From the NCBI GenBank assembly GCA_004297625.1, contig SCTY01000068.1, forward strand, positions 1 through 64,000: DNA of 64,000 nucleotides, read 5' to 3'. The notes below the pieces were generated by a model. The model was not told the DNA's origin. It ran no database searches and saw only the letters and a list, made by a program, of their open reading frames with translations. Position numbers and translations under genes: made by a program. This DNA is from Betaproteobacteria bacterium (GTDB lineage Bacteria; Pseudomonadota; Gammaproteobacteria; Burkholderiales; SG8-39). Below, piece by piece: positions 7,817 to 16,393 of this stretch (the stretch's first letter is position 1; each line of letters begins with the position of its first letter).

Positions 7817-9507
7817 TGGGCCGGAACGACCGGCACGAGCACGTGCGCGTCGCCGAGATGCAGCGTGGTCGTGCCGCCGAAGATCGACGCCGGGCGATCG
7901 CGCGGATCGTCGTGCAGGAAGGGCCCGCAGCCGCGCAGCTCGTTCTTGAAGTTCGACAGCCGGGCGCCGGTCGATTTCTGCCATTCGTAGTCCTTGCCAC
8001 GGACGCTCAAAGCGATCCGGTGGCCCGCCGGCACGACGATGGACGTCGGCCAGAGTTCCACATCGAGGTCGGCTGCTTGCCCGGGTTTTAATTTCTGAAC
8101 TTCATCGTGCGTGTGGTAGGGACGGTAAGGCAGCGACAGCTTCGGATCGAGCTTCCTATGCGAGGCGCGCAGCCACCCTTGCGCGACCGGCGTGTGCGGG
8201 TCGATGGCGCCCATGAAGGTCACCTCGCGCAGGTCGGGCGTGAAGACCCGAAAGACGAGGAGGAGATCCGCATCCTCGGTGCTCGAGGAGATGCGCAGCT
8301 TCGCCGCCAGCGGTCCGGTGATCTCGGTTTCCTCTTCCAGGGGCTCGGAAAGGAAGCTGAGGCCCTCGCCCATCGCTTCGAACGAAACGCTGCCCTCCCC
8401 GCGTGGTTCCTTTGCCAGCTGAAAATTATTCTGGAGATAAAACTTCGTCCACTGGGTGCGGGCAATCGGCCATTCGTTCTCGTGACGCTCGACGAAGCGG
8501 TCCACATGCCGGACCTGAAGTTGGACACGGGGTTGCCTATCCCAACCGTTCGGTTGGTTTTTCAAAAAGAAATCGAAGAAACGAAGCTGCAGCTTCCTGC
8601 CGTAATCCGTGTAGAAGTGCGTCCAGTGCTCGATGCCGTGCGCTTCCAGCCATTTCTGCCTGGACGCCGCGCGCATGAAGCCTTCGAAATTGCCGCGCGG
8701 ATGAAGGCCCTGCCCGCCCCAATTGGCCGCCGAGAGGATGGGAACCGTTATGCGCTCCCACTTGGGGGAACGTGCTTTCTGGTAATCGTCGTCCAGCGGA
8801 TGCGCCAGGATCTCGTCGCCGAAATCGCAGCGGTTTTTCTGCAGCTGGCGGTCCGAAAGCGTTTCATCGCCGCACACGAGCTCGCCGGTCACGCGGCTGC
8901 GCGGCCCGCGGCTGCCCAGCCCGTACTGAACCGTCTTCACCTGCATGTCGTACCAGTTCGCCCAGAACGTGCAGAGGATGCCGCCGTGGTGCGTCATGTC
9001 GCGGTACCAGTCGGCCGCGCCTTCCCACACGCAGATAGCGGCGAGATGCGGCGGCTGCAGCGATGCGACGTGCCACTGGTTGATGCCGTAGTACGAGATG
9101 CCGCTCAGCCCGACCTTGCCGCTGGACCAGGGCTGCACGCCCGCCCATTCGATGCAGTCGTAGAAATCCCTGGTCTCGCGCGGCGAGAAGTGATCGATGA
9201 AGCCGGGCGAGCGCCCGGTGCCGCGCGAATCGACGCGCACGCACACGTAGCCCTCCGGCACCCACTTCTCGGGATCGACGACCTCCCAGTTCTGGTACTG
9301 GTTGCCGGACCCGTATGCGACGTCCGGGTGCTCGGCCACCATGCGCTGCCAGGCGCTCGGATAGCCGTCCTGGAACGCGAGCCCCTTGGCGTAGGGGCCG
9401 TAGCTCAGGATTACCGGATAGCGCCCTGCCGCGATCGGACGAAAGACATCGGCGCGCAGCACCACGCCGTCGTCCATCGCGATGGGGACGTCCCAATCGA
9501 CGCGCAT
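7813..9507 (-). CDS. CocE/NonD family hydrolase (S15-like)
   Basis: A 564-aa serine hydrolase of the X-Pro dipeptidyl-peptidase/cocaine-esterase family. The order is an N-terminal alpha/beta fold with RVDSRGTGRSPG and the nucleophile elbow GLSGISYYG (Ser135), a GIEHWTHFY segment that could supply the His, and a C-terminal jelly-roll domain (LAAKLRISSSTEDADLLL, VVPAGHRIAL). The family cleaves esters and amides, but the substrate here is unknown. An AGGAGGAGGT ribosome site lies before the ATG. It is downstream of the damaged alpha/beta hydrolase gene and was originally followed by maiA. Confidence 0.9.
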   Translation of the reverse strand: MRVDWDVPIAMDDGVVLRADVFRPIAAGRYPVILSYGPYAKGLAFQDGYPSAWQRMVAEHPDVAYGSGNQYQNWEVVDPEKWVPEGYVCVRVDSRGTGRSPGFIDHFSPRETRDFYDCIEWAGVQPWSSGKVGLSGISYYGINQWHVASLQPPHLAAICVWEGAADWYRDMTHHGGILCTFWANWYDMQVKTVQYGLGSRGPRSRVTGELVCGDETLSDRQLQKNRCDFGDEILAHPLDDDYQKARSPKWERITVPILSAANWGGQGLHPRGNFEGFMRAASRQKWLEAHGIEHWTHFYTDYGRKLQLRFFDFFLKNQPNGWDRQPRVQLQVRHVDRFVERHENEWPIARTQWTKFYLQNNFQLAKEPRGEGSVSFEAMGEGLSFLSEPLEEETEITGPLAAKLRISSSTEDADLLLVFRVFTPDLREVTFMGAIDPHTPVAQGWLRASHRKLDPKLSLPYRPYHTHDEVQKLKPGQAADLDVELWPTSIVVPAGHRIALSVRGKDYEWQKSTGARLSNFKNELRGCGPFLHDDPRDRPASIFGGTTTLHLGDAHVLVPVVPAQ

Positions 9508-9516
9508 ACCTCCTCC

Positions 9517-10180
9517 TCAGCGGCGTTTTAAAGCATCGGCAAGCCACGAGCAAACAATCTTCGAAACAGCCGCCTCCCGTCCCGCGTAGAAGTGGTCGCA
9601 GTCGGGAACGACTTCCACCTTGCACGGCCCGCCGGCGCGCTCGGCGAACGCCTCGGCCGGAAGCGACCAGGTATCTGGCCTTTTCCCGGATCACGTTCAG
9701 GTGCTCTTGCGCGAGCAGGCCGGCGGCGCTTGCGCGGGGCACCATGTCCTTGCCGCCGCAATGCGCGGAGAGCAGCACCAGCACCGGCGTTTGCAGATGT
9801 TCGGCGACATGCTGCACTGCAAGCGTGCCGCCGTTGCTGTGGCCGATGACGACCGGCGCGGGAAAGCCCCGCCCGGCGAGCCAGCGCGCTGCGATGCGGT
9901 TGTCCTCGATCGCCTGCGCATAGGTCTGGAAGGCCGCGCCCCCGGCCGCCCGGCTGTCGCGGATGCCGAGAATGTCGTGCCCGCGCCGGTTGAAGGCGAG
10001 GCAGCCGTAGCCCATCGCCGTGAGCGCCGGCGGCAGGAAGCGCTGCGCGCCCATGTAGAAGTTCATGGTGTTGCCGTGAAACAGCAGCACCGCCCCGGCG
10101 CTCGCCCCGCCCTCCGGCTCGTACCACGCCCCGTCGAGCGGCACCGTTTCCGTTTGGATCGAGATGAGGGTCGTCTTCAT
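9517..10180 (-). pseudogene. alpha/beta hydrolase with internal out-of-frame deletion
   Basis: From the ATG at 10180 the frame encodes a typical alpha/beta hydrolase start: LLFHGNTMNFY (oxyanion region), CLAFNRRGHD, and the nucleophile elbow VIGHSNGGTL. Near 9655-9670 that frame degrades into arginine-rich nonsense. The next frame picks up LPAEAFAERAGGPC and then PDCDHFYAGRE (catalytic His region), ending at the TGA at 9517-9519. Around the switch both frames read the same bases sensibly (VASGRG in one, LPAEA in the other). This fits a deletion of roughly 50-60 codons, including the usual acid residue, between short similar sequences. A simple sequencing frameshift would not explain the missing segment. 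Confidence 0.7.
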
Positions 10181-10216
10181 GTAAGCTCAAAAACCCTTCA
10201 TGGACGGATGAAATAA

Positions 10217-11485
10217 ATGGCCAACGCTGGAATGGTGGCACTGGACTGGCAGCAGCGCATCAATTGGGACCGGGTGCGCAAATATCGGCTGGAGCGGGCG
10301 CGGTCGCGCATGAAGGCGCACGGGCTGGGCGCGATGCTCCTCATGTACGACGAGAACGTGCGCTACGTGACGAGCACGCTCACGCCCGGCTGGAACCGGC
10401 TCAAGCCGGGCCTGCGCTACGCGCTGCTCTGCGGCGACGACGCTCCGGTGCTCTTCGAGCAGGGCGACATCGGCATGCAGATCGAGCGCCATTCGCCGTG
10501 GATCCCGAAGGACCACGTGCGCTGGTCCTACGCCTGGATCAAGGGCGCGGCCGGCCCGGCGTCGCTCGCGCAGGTGAAGAAATTCACCAACGCGATCAAG
10601 CAGGAGATGAAGAAGGCCAACGTCGCGGGCGCCAAGCTCGGCACCGACTTCATCGATATCAACATGATCCAGGTGTTCAAGGACGAGAAGATCGACTGGA
10701 CCGACGGCATGACGCCGATGATGGAGGCGCGCGCCGTCAAGAACGAGGACGAGCAGGAGGCGCTGCGCATGGTGGGCGCCATCGGCGACGCGGCGCACTG
10801 GGAATTCATGAAATTCCTCAAGCCGGGGCGCACCGAGAACCAGATGACGGCGCACATCATGGAGTTCCTCTATTCCATCCCCGGCATGGAGGACGTCGAG
10901 GACGTGATCGTCTCCTCGGGGCCGAATACCTGGCCGAATTGGCGCAATTTCTCCGACCGCATCGTCAAGCCGGGCGACATCGTGTTCATGGACCTCGCCG
11001 CACTCACCTGGAACGGCTACAAGTCCTGCTACTACCGCACCTACTGCGCCGGCAAGGAGCCGACGAAAGAGCAGAAGGACATCTACGCGACGGCATTGAA
11101 ATGGCTGTACGACTCCATCAAGGCGGTGAAGGTCGGCACGACCACGCGTGAAATCGCGTCGCAATGGCCGTCCGCCAAGGAAGCGTGGGGCTATGAAGAG
11201 GAAGACCAGGCGGCAGCCAACCTCTGGGGCCACGGACTGGGGCTCGCGCAATACGATCAGCCCGTGATCTCGCGCATCTGGTCGCTCGACCATCCGGTCG
11301 AAATCAAGGAAGGCATGGTGTTCGCCCTCGAGACGCAGCACGGCAAGAAGTTCGAATGGGGCGTGCGCATCGAGGAAATGCTGATCGTGCACAAGGACAA
11401 GGTGGAGATCATCTCCGGCTTCCCGGTGGAGCAGATCACGGTGGTGGACCCGATGCCCGGCTACTCGACGCTCTCCGGCCGGTGA
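10217..11485 (+). CDS. M24 (creatinase/aminopeptidase P-like) family protein
   Basis: A 422-aa pita-bread-fold protein. The N-terminal creatinase-like domain covers roughly residues 10-170, followed by the M24 domain. Metal-site positions are Asp259 (FMDLAAL), His339 (GHGLGLAQYD), Glu372 (ALETQHG) and Glu386 (RIEEML). The second aspartate, normally in GYxxDxxRT, is replaced by Cys271 (GYKSCYYRT). That argues against a standard two-metal peptidase and leaves creatinase-like or DMSP-lyase-like chemistry possible. First gene of an operon with alcohol dehydrogenase and a PEP-synthase-like protein, divergent from the damaged hydrolase over 36 bp. Confidence 0.85.
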   Translation: MANAGMVALDWQQRINWDRVRKYRLERARSRMKAHGLGAMLLMYDENVRYVTSTLTPGWNRLKPGLRYALLCGDDAPVLFEQGDIGMQIERHSPWIPKDHVRWSYAWIKGAAGPASLAQVKKFTNAIKQEMKKANVAGAKLGTDFIDINMIQVFKDEKIDWTDGMTPMMEARAVKNEDEQEALRMVGAIGDAAHWEFMKFLKPGRTENQMTAHIMEFLYSIPGMEDVEDVIVSSGPNTWPNWRNFSDRIVKPGDIVFMDLAALTWNGYKSCYYRTYCAGKEPTKEQKDIYATALKWLYDSIKAVKVGTTTREIASQWPSAKEAWGYEEEDQAAANLWGHGLGLAQYDQPVISRIWSLDHPVEIKEGMVFALETQHGKKFEWGVRIEEMLIVHKDKVEIISGFPVEQITVVDPMPGYSTLSGR

Positions 11486-12513
11486 CGCGCACCGCGCTAC
11501 TGCGCGCGCCGAGAAAATTCGAGCTGGTCGAGCGCGATAAGCCGCGGCCGGGCCCGGGCGAGGCGGTGGTGCGCACCGTGGCAACCGCGGTTTGCCACAC
11601 CGATCTCTCGATCTACACCGGCGCGCATCCGGGCGTGCGCTATCCCGTAGTTATGGGGCACGAGTCGACCGGCATCGTCGACTCGCTCGGCGAGGGCGCG
11701 AGCGCCCTCGAGCCGGGTGCGCACGTCATCGTCAACCCGATCATCGCCTGCCGGCAGTGCGATCCCTGCAGGCGCGGCGACACTCACCTATGCCGCGACG
11801 CGGGGCTGTTCGGCCGCGAGGTCGATGGCTCGCTCAGCCCGTACATCAAGCTGCCCGCGCATTACCTGCACCGCCTGCCGGCCGGCATGCCGCTCGAGCA
11901 AGCGACGCTCATCGAGACGCTCGCCACCGTGCGCCATGCCCAGCGGCGCGTCGCGCAGACGTCCGGCGAGTCGGTCGTGGTGCTCGGGCAAGGCACCGGC
12001 GGATTGCTTCATACGCGGCTTGCCGTTCTCGCTGGGGCGAACCCGGTCATCGCCGTGTCGCGCACGCGCTGGAAGCTGGAGATGGCTGAACGCATGGGCG
12101 CCCACCATGTCGTGGCGGCTTCGGTTGAGGATGCCGTGGGGGAAGTTCGCCGCCTCACCCGCGGCGCCGGCGCGGATGTCGTCATCGACGCCGCCGGCGG
12201 TCCGAAGGCGTTCAAAGCCGCGATCGGCATGCTGCGCCCGGGCGGGCGCTTCTGCGCGTATTCCATCAGCCACGAGCCGGTCGAGGGGTTTTCGACTTTC
12301 CCTCTCTACTTCGGCGAAATCAGCCTCGTCGGATCGCGGGCGCTCGCCGAGGAGGACATGGCGCCGAGCATCGAGCTCGTCGCCTCGGGCAAGGTCGACG
12401 TGAGCGGCTTCATCAGCGCGCGGTATCCGCTTCGCGATGCCGCTGCCGCATTCGAAGAGTACGAGCGCAATCCGAGCCGGATCCTGCGCATCGTGATCGG
12501 TTCGCCATCATGA
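11482..12513 (+). CDS. zinc-dependent alcohol dehydrogenase (MDR family)
   Basis: A 343-aa medium-chain dehydrogenase. Catalytic zinc ligands are Cys38 (VCHTD) and His60-Glu61 (GHEST); the structural zinc lobe has Cys90, Cys93, Cys96 and Cys104. The Rossmann motif is VLGQGTGGLL, a slightly altered GxGxxG. The GTG start at 11482 overlaps the M24 stop (GTGA), and the frame opens with a normal MDR N-terminus. It oxidises an alcohol or reduces an aldehyde with NAD(P); the substrate is not evident. Its end overlaps the next gene by 4 bp. Confidence 0.9.
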   Translation: MTRTALLRAPRKFELVERDKPRPGPGEAVVRTVATAVCHTDLSIYTGAHPGVRYPVVMGHESTGIVDSLGEGASALEPGAHVIVNPIIACRQCDPCRRGDTHLCRDAGLFGREVDGSLSPYIKLPAHYLHRLPAGMPLEQATLIETLATVRHAQRRVAQTSGESVVVLGQGTGGLLHTRLAVLAGANPVIAVSRTRWKLEMAERMGAHHVVAASVEDAVGEVRRLTRGAGADVVIDAAGGPKAFKAAIGMLRPGGRFCAYSISHEPVEGFSTFPLYFGEISLVGSRALAEEDMAPSIELVASGKVDVSGFISARYPLRDAAAAFEEYERNPSRILRIVIGSPS

Positions 12514-13766
12514 AGTGGGTGGTTTCTCTCTCGGCGCCGGAGGCGAGCGACGTGGCGCGCTTCGGCGCCAAGGCGGCGACGCTCGCCGCGCTGGGCCACG
12601 CCGGACTGCCGACCCCCGGCGGCTATTGCCTGGACGCGGACGCCTACCGGCAGCAGCTCGCCTATCTCGGGCTCGAAGAGGCCGCCCGCGGCGTCTTCGC
12701 AGCGCAGGACCGCCCGCAGGCGCGCCGCCATGCGCTCGAGATCAAGCTCGCGCTGATGGAGAAGCCCCTCGCGCCGCAGGTTCTTCAAGTATTGAACGGG
12801 ATTTTCTTGAACGTCGACAAGCCTTGCGTCGTGCGCTCCTCGGCTCTCGTCGAGGACCGCGCGGAATCGAGCTTCGCCGGGCAGTTTCAAAGCTATCTCG
12901 GCATCGAAAGCGCCGAAGATTTCATCACCGCGGTGCGCGCCTGCTGGTCGGCGCTCTGGTCCACGCGCGTGCTGCGTTACATGGGCACCAATAAATCAGA
13001 CCCGGCCTGCACGGCCATGGCGGTCCTCATTCAGCCGCTCGTCGCCGCGCGCGCCGCCGGCGGCGCCCTCTCGCGCACGGCGGGCGACGAAATGGTGATC
13101 AATGCCACCGCCGGGCTCGGAGGCGCAGTCGCGCAAGGAGAAGTGGTGCCCGAGCGCTACGTCCTCGATCGTTCCGGCAAGCTGAAGGAGTCCGAATCGG
13201 GGCGCAAGTACCATGCCGTCGGTTGCTCTCATAACCGAGGAAAGCTCTTAAAGACAATTCTGGGCCGATGTCTCGACGACGAGGAAGTCTCCGAGCTGGG
13301 ACGCTTGATCCTCAAAACCGAAGAGCTGATGCAGCGGCCGGTCGAGATCGAATGGGCGCTCGACGACTGCGGGATCAAGCTGCTGCAGGCGCGGGCGCTG
13401 CACGTGGCAGCGGCGCCGGTGCCCGACGAGATCTGGCTCAAGCACCCCCGGCTCTCCGGCCACCCGGGCGGCGTCGGCTGGGGCACCGGACGCGCGCGCG
13501 TGGTGAGCTGCGAATGCGAGCTCGAGCGTGTCGCTCCGGGCGACGTGCTGGTCACGACCGTGGCCGGCCCGGCACTTTCGGAAGTGCTCGCGCATGTCGC
13601 CGGCGTGGTGGCCGAGCTCGGCGGCAGCACCTCGCACCTCGCGTCGCTGGCGCGCGAGCGCGGCGTGCCGATGGTGCTCGGCGTTCTCGAAGCGACGCGC
13701 CGCATTCCCGACGGCTCGATGGTCGCCGTCGACGGCGTGGCCGGCGTGGTGCGCTGGATGCGCTAG
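12510..13766 (+). CDS. short PEP synthase/PPDK-like protein (ATP-binding + swivelling His domains)
   Basis: A 418-aa protein. The N-terminal pyruvate-phosphate-dikinase ATP-grasp domain opens with FGAKAATLAALGHAGLPTPGGY and has VVRSSALVEDRAESSFAGQ. The C-terminal PEP-utiliser mobile domain has GGSTSHLASLARERGVP, with the phosphoryl-carrier His in TSHLAS. The PEP/pyruvate TIM-barrel domain of PpsA is absent and the linker is short, so it cannot make PEP by itself. It may phosphorylate a small molecule as in rifampin phosphotransferase, or work with a separate partner. Translationally coupled to the dehydrogenase (ATGA). A low-GC patch lies at about 13225-13265. Confidence 0.85.
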   Translation: MKWVVSLSAPEASDVARFGAKAATLAALGHAGLPTPGGYCLDADAYRQQLAYLGLEEAARGVFAAQDRPQARRHALEIKLALMEKPLAPQVLQVLNGIFLNVDKPCVVRSSALVEDRAESSFAGQFQSYLGIESAEDFITAVRACWSALWSTRVLRYMGTNKSDPACTAMAVLIQPLVAARAAGGALSRTAGDEMVINATAGLGGAVAQGEVVPERYVLDRSGKLKESESGRKYHAVGCSHNRGKLLKTILGRCLDDEEVSELGRLILKTEELMQRPVEIEWALDDCGIKLLQARALHVAAAPVPDEIWLKHPRLSGHPGGVGWGTGRARVVSCECELERVAPGDVLVTTVAGPALSEVLAHVAGVVAELGGSTSHLASLARERGVPMVLGVLEATRRIPDGSMVAVDGVAGVVRWMR

Positions 13767-13824
13767 AGCCTTAGCGATGGTTTGCAGTACGCTATGATGG
13801 CATCGAGGAGGGTTCGCCAAGAAG

Positions 13825-13935
13825 ATGCTCACGGTCGCGGTTTCGCCGTCGTCCCAGGAATTCACCGAGCTCGTGCGCAAGGAGACGCAGGGCTGGGGCG
13901 AATTCCTGCGCGACGCGAAAATAAGCATTGACTGA
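13825..13935 (+). pseudogene. Bug/TctC receptor C-terminal remnant
   Basis: A 36-codon open frame whose sequence (SPSSQEFTELVRKETQG, WGEFLRDAKISID) matches the conserved tail of Bug receptors (PEEFxxxIRxExxKWxxVIRDAGI). A TGA in the same frame shortly upstream shows that nothing of the receptor body remains. A GAGGAGGG lies 12 bp before the ATG, so a small peptide could still be made. The end overlaps the TTG start of the chromate-type transporter gene. Confidence 0.6.
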
Positions 13936-14506
13936 GCAGGGCGCGGAGCACCGCGCCGTGCTCGCGCCGCTCGAGATTTTCCTCACCTTCGCGCGCGTCG
14001 GCATTTCGGGCTTCGGCGGCGTGAATTTCTGGATGCGCCGCGTGCTCGTCCAGGAGAAGCGCTGGCTCACCGACGGCGAATATGTCGAGGGCCTCGCGAT
14101 GGGACAGCTCATTCCCGGGCCGAACGTCTACAACCTCACCGTCATGCTGGGGCACCGCTTCGGCGGCGCCCTCGGCGCCTGGGCGGCCATCGCGGGGCTG
14201 TTCCTGCCGCCGCTCGCGGTGGTGATCGCGCTCGGCCTGCTCTATCGGCACTTCAGCGCGCTGCCGATGGTGCAGGCGGCGCTGCGCGGCATGACTTTCA
14301 TAGTGGCGGGGCTCCTGCTCGCCAACGCCGTCGCCCTCGCGCGGCCGCTTCCGCGCCGGCTCGCTCCCTGGCTCTTTCTCGCGCTGACTTTCGCGGGCGT
14401 CGGCCTCCTGCACTGGCCGCTGATCCTGGTCATGGGCGCTCTCGCGCCGTTCGCCGTCGCGGCCGCGTGGCGCGAAGCCGGTTCGCAAAGGCGGCCCGGC
14501 GCATGA
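13928..14506 (+). CDS. chromate transporter family protein, first half (CHR domain)
   Basis: A 192-aa membrane protein with one CHR domain. Motifs are FARVGISGFGGVNFWMR near the start, GLAMGQLIPGPN, and several hydrophobic helices. Short CHR proteins act in pairs that form the equivalent of one long ChrA antiporter. The chosen TTG at 13928 gives the only start close to the homology; there is no clear ATG. Overlaps the second half by 3 bases of the ATGA junction. Whether chromate is the real substrate cannot be told from sequence. Confidence 0.85.
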   Translation: MTEQGAEHRAVLAPLEIFLTFARVGISGFGGVNFWMRRVLVQEKRWLTDGEYVEGLAMGQLIPGPNVYNLTVMLGHRFGGALGAWAAIAGLFLPPLAVVIALGLLYRHFSALPMVQAALRGMTFIVAGLLLANAVALARPLPRRLAPWLFLALTFAGVGLLHWPLILVMGALAPFAVAAAWREAGSQRRPGA

Positions 14507-15033
14507 CCGAGGTGCCGGTCTGGCTCGCGCTGTTCTGGCAGTTCTTTCTCCTGTGCTGCATCTCCGTCGGCGGCACCAACACCGTGCTTCCGGACATGCA
14601 CCGCTTCGTCGTCGAAGAGCACGCCTGGATCACCGACCGCCAGTTCGCCGACCTTTACGCGCTTGCGCAGGCCGCGCCCGGTCCGAACGCGCTGTGGGTG
14701 ACGCTGGTCGGCCTGCAGATCGCCGGGTGGCAGGGCGCGGCGGCGACGACGCTCGCCCTGCTCATCCCGTCGACCGCGCTTTCGTTCGCCGCCATCGCCC
14801 TGCATACGCGCCGTCCACACTCCAGGTTCGGCATCGCCTTGCGGCGCGGCATCGCGCCGATCGCCGTCGGACTGATGTTCTCGAGCGGCTGGCTGCTGCT
14901 GCGCTCGGCGAGCGAGCAATGGCAAGGCTACGCGCTGACGCTCGTCGCCTTCGTCGCGGTGCTGCGCACGCGCCTCAACCCGCTGTGGCTCATCGCCGGC
15001 GGCGCCGCGTGCGGCGTGGCCGGTTTCGTGTAG
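14503..15033 (+). CDS. chromate transporter family protein, second half (CHR domain)
   Basis: A 176-aa membrane protein, paralogous to its upstream partner: FFLLCCISVGGTNTVLPDM, ALAQAAPGPNALWV, then four to five hydrophobic helices. The ATG at 14503 overlaps the TGA of the first half. Together they form a heteromeric CHR transporter, presumably an anion efflux system. A Bug receptor tail fragment follows only 6 bp after the stop. Confidence 0.87.
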   Translation: MTEVPVWLALFWQFFLLCCISVGGTNTVLPDMHRFVVEEHAWITDRQFADLYALAQAAPGPNALWVTLVGLQIAGWQGAAATTLALLIPSTALSFAAIALHTRRPHSRFGIALRRGIAPIAVGLMFSSGWLLLRSASEQWQGYALTLVAFVAVLRTRLNPLWLIAGGAACGVAGFV

Positions 15034-15039
15034 CGAACC

Positions 15040-15150
15040 ATGGACCGCGGCGGCGCGGGCGGCAACGTCGCCAGCCGGTTCGACTACCTGACCAACGAAG
15101 TCGCCAAGTGGGCGCGTATGATCAAGGCGAGCGGCGTGCGCGCCGACTGA
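15040..15150 (+). pseudogene. second Bug/TctC receptor C-terminal remnant
   Basis: A 36-codon frame ending in FDYLTNEVAKWARM, IKASGVRAD, again the typical Bug receptor tail (E..KW..VIKASG). The first dozen residues (MDRGGAGGNVASR) do not look like a receptor. It is unrelated in detail to the remnant at 13825, so these are two different decayed receptors, one on each side of the transporter pair. Confidence 0.6.
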
Positions 15151-15163
15151 ACGGGGAAAGCAC

Positions 15164-15382
15164 ATGACCACCTGGATCCTGGAGACAATAGGGCTTTTCG
15201 TCACTACCGTCGGAGCGCTGATAGCGTTCCTTCACCTGCACCGTACCTCGCGCGCGCTGGAAGGCCGCGCCCTCCCCGCCGAATGCGCGCCGCTCTTCAA
15301 GGATCGGCGCCTGCTGATGATCACGATGGGCCTGATGGCCGGCTGGTTTCTGATCCAGTACGCCGGCGTGATCCTGATCTAG
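15164..15382 (+). CDS. small membrane protein, function unknown
   Basis: A 72-aa protein with two hydrophobic segments, about residues 5-25 (ILETIGLFVTTVGALIAFLHL) in part, and 50-70 (LMITMGLMAGWFLIQYAGV). A short basic/polar loop lies between them (ALEGRALP..LFKDRR). A GGGGAAAG ribosome site stands 6 bp before the ATG, and codon use matches the neighbours, so I take it as real. I do not recognise the family. Last gene of the plus-strand group and convergent with the SsuABC-like operon. Confidence 0.6.
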   Translation: MTTWILETIGLFVTTVGALIAFLHLHRTSRALEGRALPAECAPLFKDRRLLMITMGLMAGWFLIQYAGVILI

Positions 15383-15427
15383 CCGCGCGCCGTTCGTGAG
15401 CCGGTGGTAGTCCGCGCAGGGCACGGG

Positions 15428-16393
15428 TCAGGCTCGCGCCTTCTGCATGAAGTCGGGCCGCAGCGCCTTCGACCAGTCCGGGATCTCCTTGATCTTCTTC
15501 TCGCGCAGCAGGACCTGCGCCTGCTCCTGCATGTAATCGCGCACCTTGGACGGGAATCCCGGGTTGACGTCGATCGCGTCCACCGCCTTGGCGAAGGTCT
15601 CCGGCGACATCTTGTAGCCCTTCGACGTGTAGAAGCCGTAGATCGTGTCCGACACTTTCTTCTTGTTGTTCTTGAAGTCGTCGGCCACCGCGAGCCAGGC
15701 CTTGAGGTAGCTGACCACCGCGTTCGGGTTCTTCTCGATGAACTCGGGCGTGGCCGCCATGAACACCGGCATGCGGTCGACGTCCCAGTAGTTCATGATC
15801 GTGGTGGCGATGCCGTCGGCTTCGGCGATCACGTTGTAAGGCTCGACGTTGATCATGGCGTCGACGGTCTTCGCCGCCATGGCGGCGACCATGTCGTTCA
15901 CGTTCATGCGCACTTCCTGCCAGTCGGTTTTCTTCAGGCCGGCCCTGGGCGCGATCTGGTCGACGAACACCTGGGCGATCGAGGAGCCGGTCTGGTTGGC
16001 GATCTTCTTGCCGCGCAGGTCCTCGATGCGCTTCAAGTTGAGCTCCTTGCGCGCCATGACGCGCACGGTCTTGCCCACCTCTTCGATCTGCGCGATGGCG
16101 ACGAGCTGGCCGCGCGCGTGGCCGAGGATGAACGAGGGCCCGGCGTAGGTGCCGAGATCGACCTGGCGCCCGACCATCTGCTGCATGGTGATATTGCCCG
16201 AGGGCACGGCGAACTCCTCCGCCTTTATGCCCTGTTTCTCGAGCGCGCCCGAGCGCAGCAGATAGTACGTCGGCATGCCCCACATGTTGGTCTGGTAGCC
16301 CTGCTTCACGCTCGCCGTCTGCGCGCGCGCCGGATGCCACACGCTCGAAAGCGCCGCGGCGCCCGATGCCGCGAGGAATTCTCTTCTGTTCAT
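15428..16393 (-). CDS. SsuA/NMT1-type ABC transporter substrate-binding protein
   Basis: A 321-aa periplasmic receptor of the nitrate/sulfonate/taurine class. The leader is MNRREFLAASGAAAL with probable cleavage after PARAQ. The mature part has TNMWGMPTYYLLRSGALEKQ and a GKKIANQTGSS anion-binding type loop. ATG at 16393 is preceded by GGAGGAGG; the frame continues upstream but only inside the ATPase gene. Overlaps the ATPase stop by 4 bp. The ligand cannot be read from the sequence; sulfonates, hydroxymethylpyrimidines or aromatic acids are all possible for this class. Confidence 0.88.
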   Translation of the reverse strand: MNRREFLAASGAAALSSVWHPARAQTASVKQGYQTNMWGMPTYYLLRSGALEKQGIKAEEFAVPSGNITMQQMVGRQVDLGTYAGPSFILGHARGQLVAIAQIEEVGKTVRVMARKELNLKRIEDLRGKKIANQTGSSIAQVFVDQIAPRAGLKKTDWQEVRMNVNDMVAAMAAKTVDAMINVEPYNVIAEADGIATTIMNYWDVDRMPVFMAATPEFIEKNPNAVVSYLKAWLAVADDFKNNKKKVSDTIYGFYTSKGYKMSPETFAKAVDAIDVNPGFPSKVRDYMQEQAQVLLREKKIKEIPDWSKALRPDFMQKARA

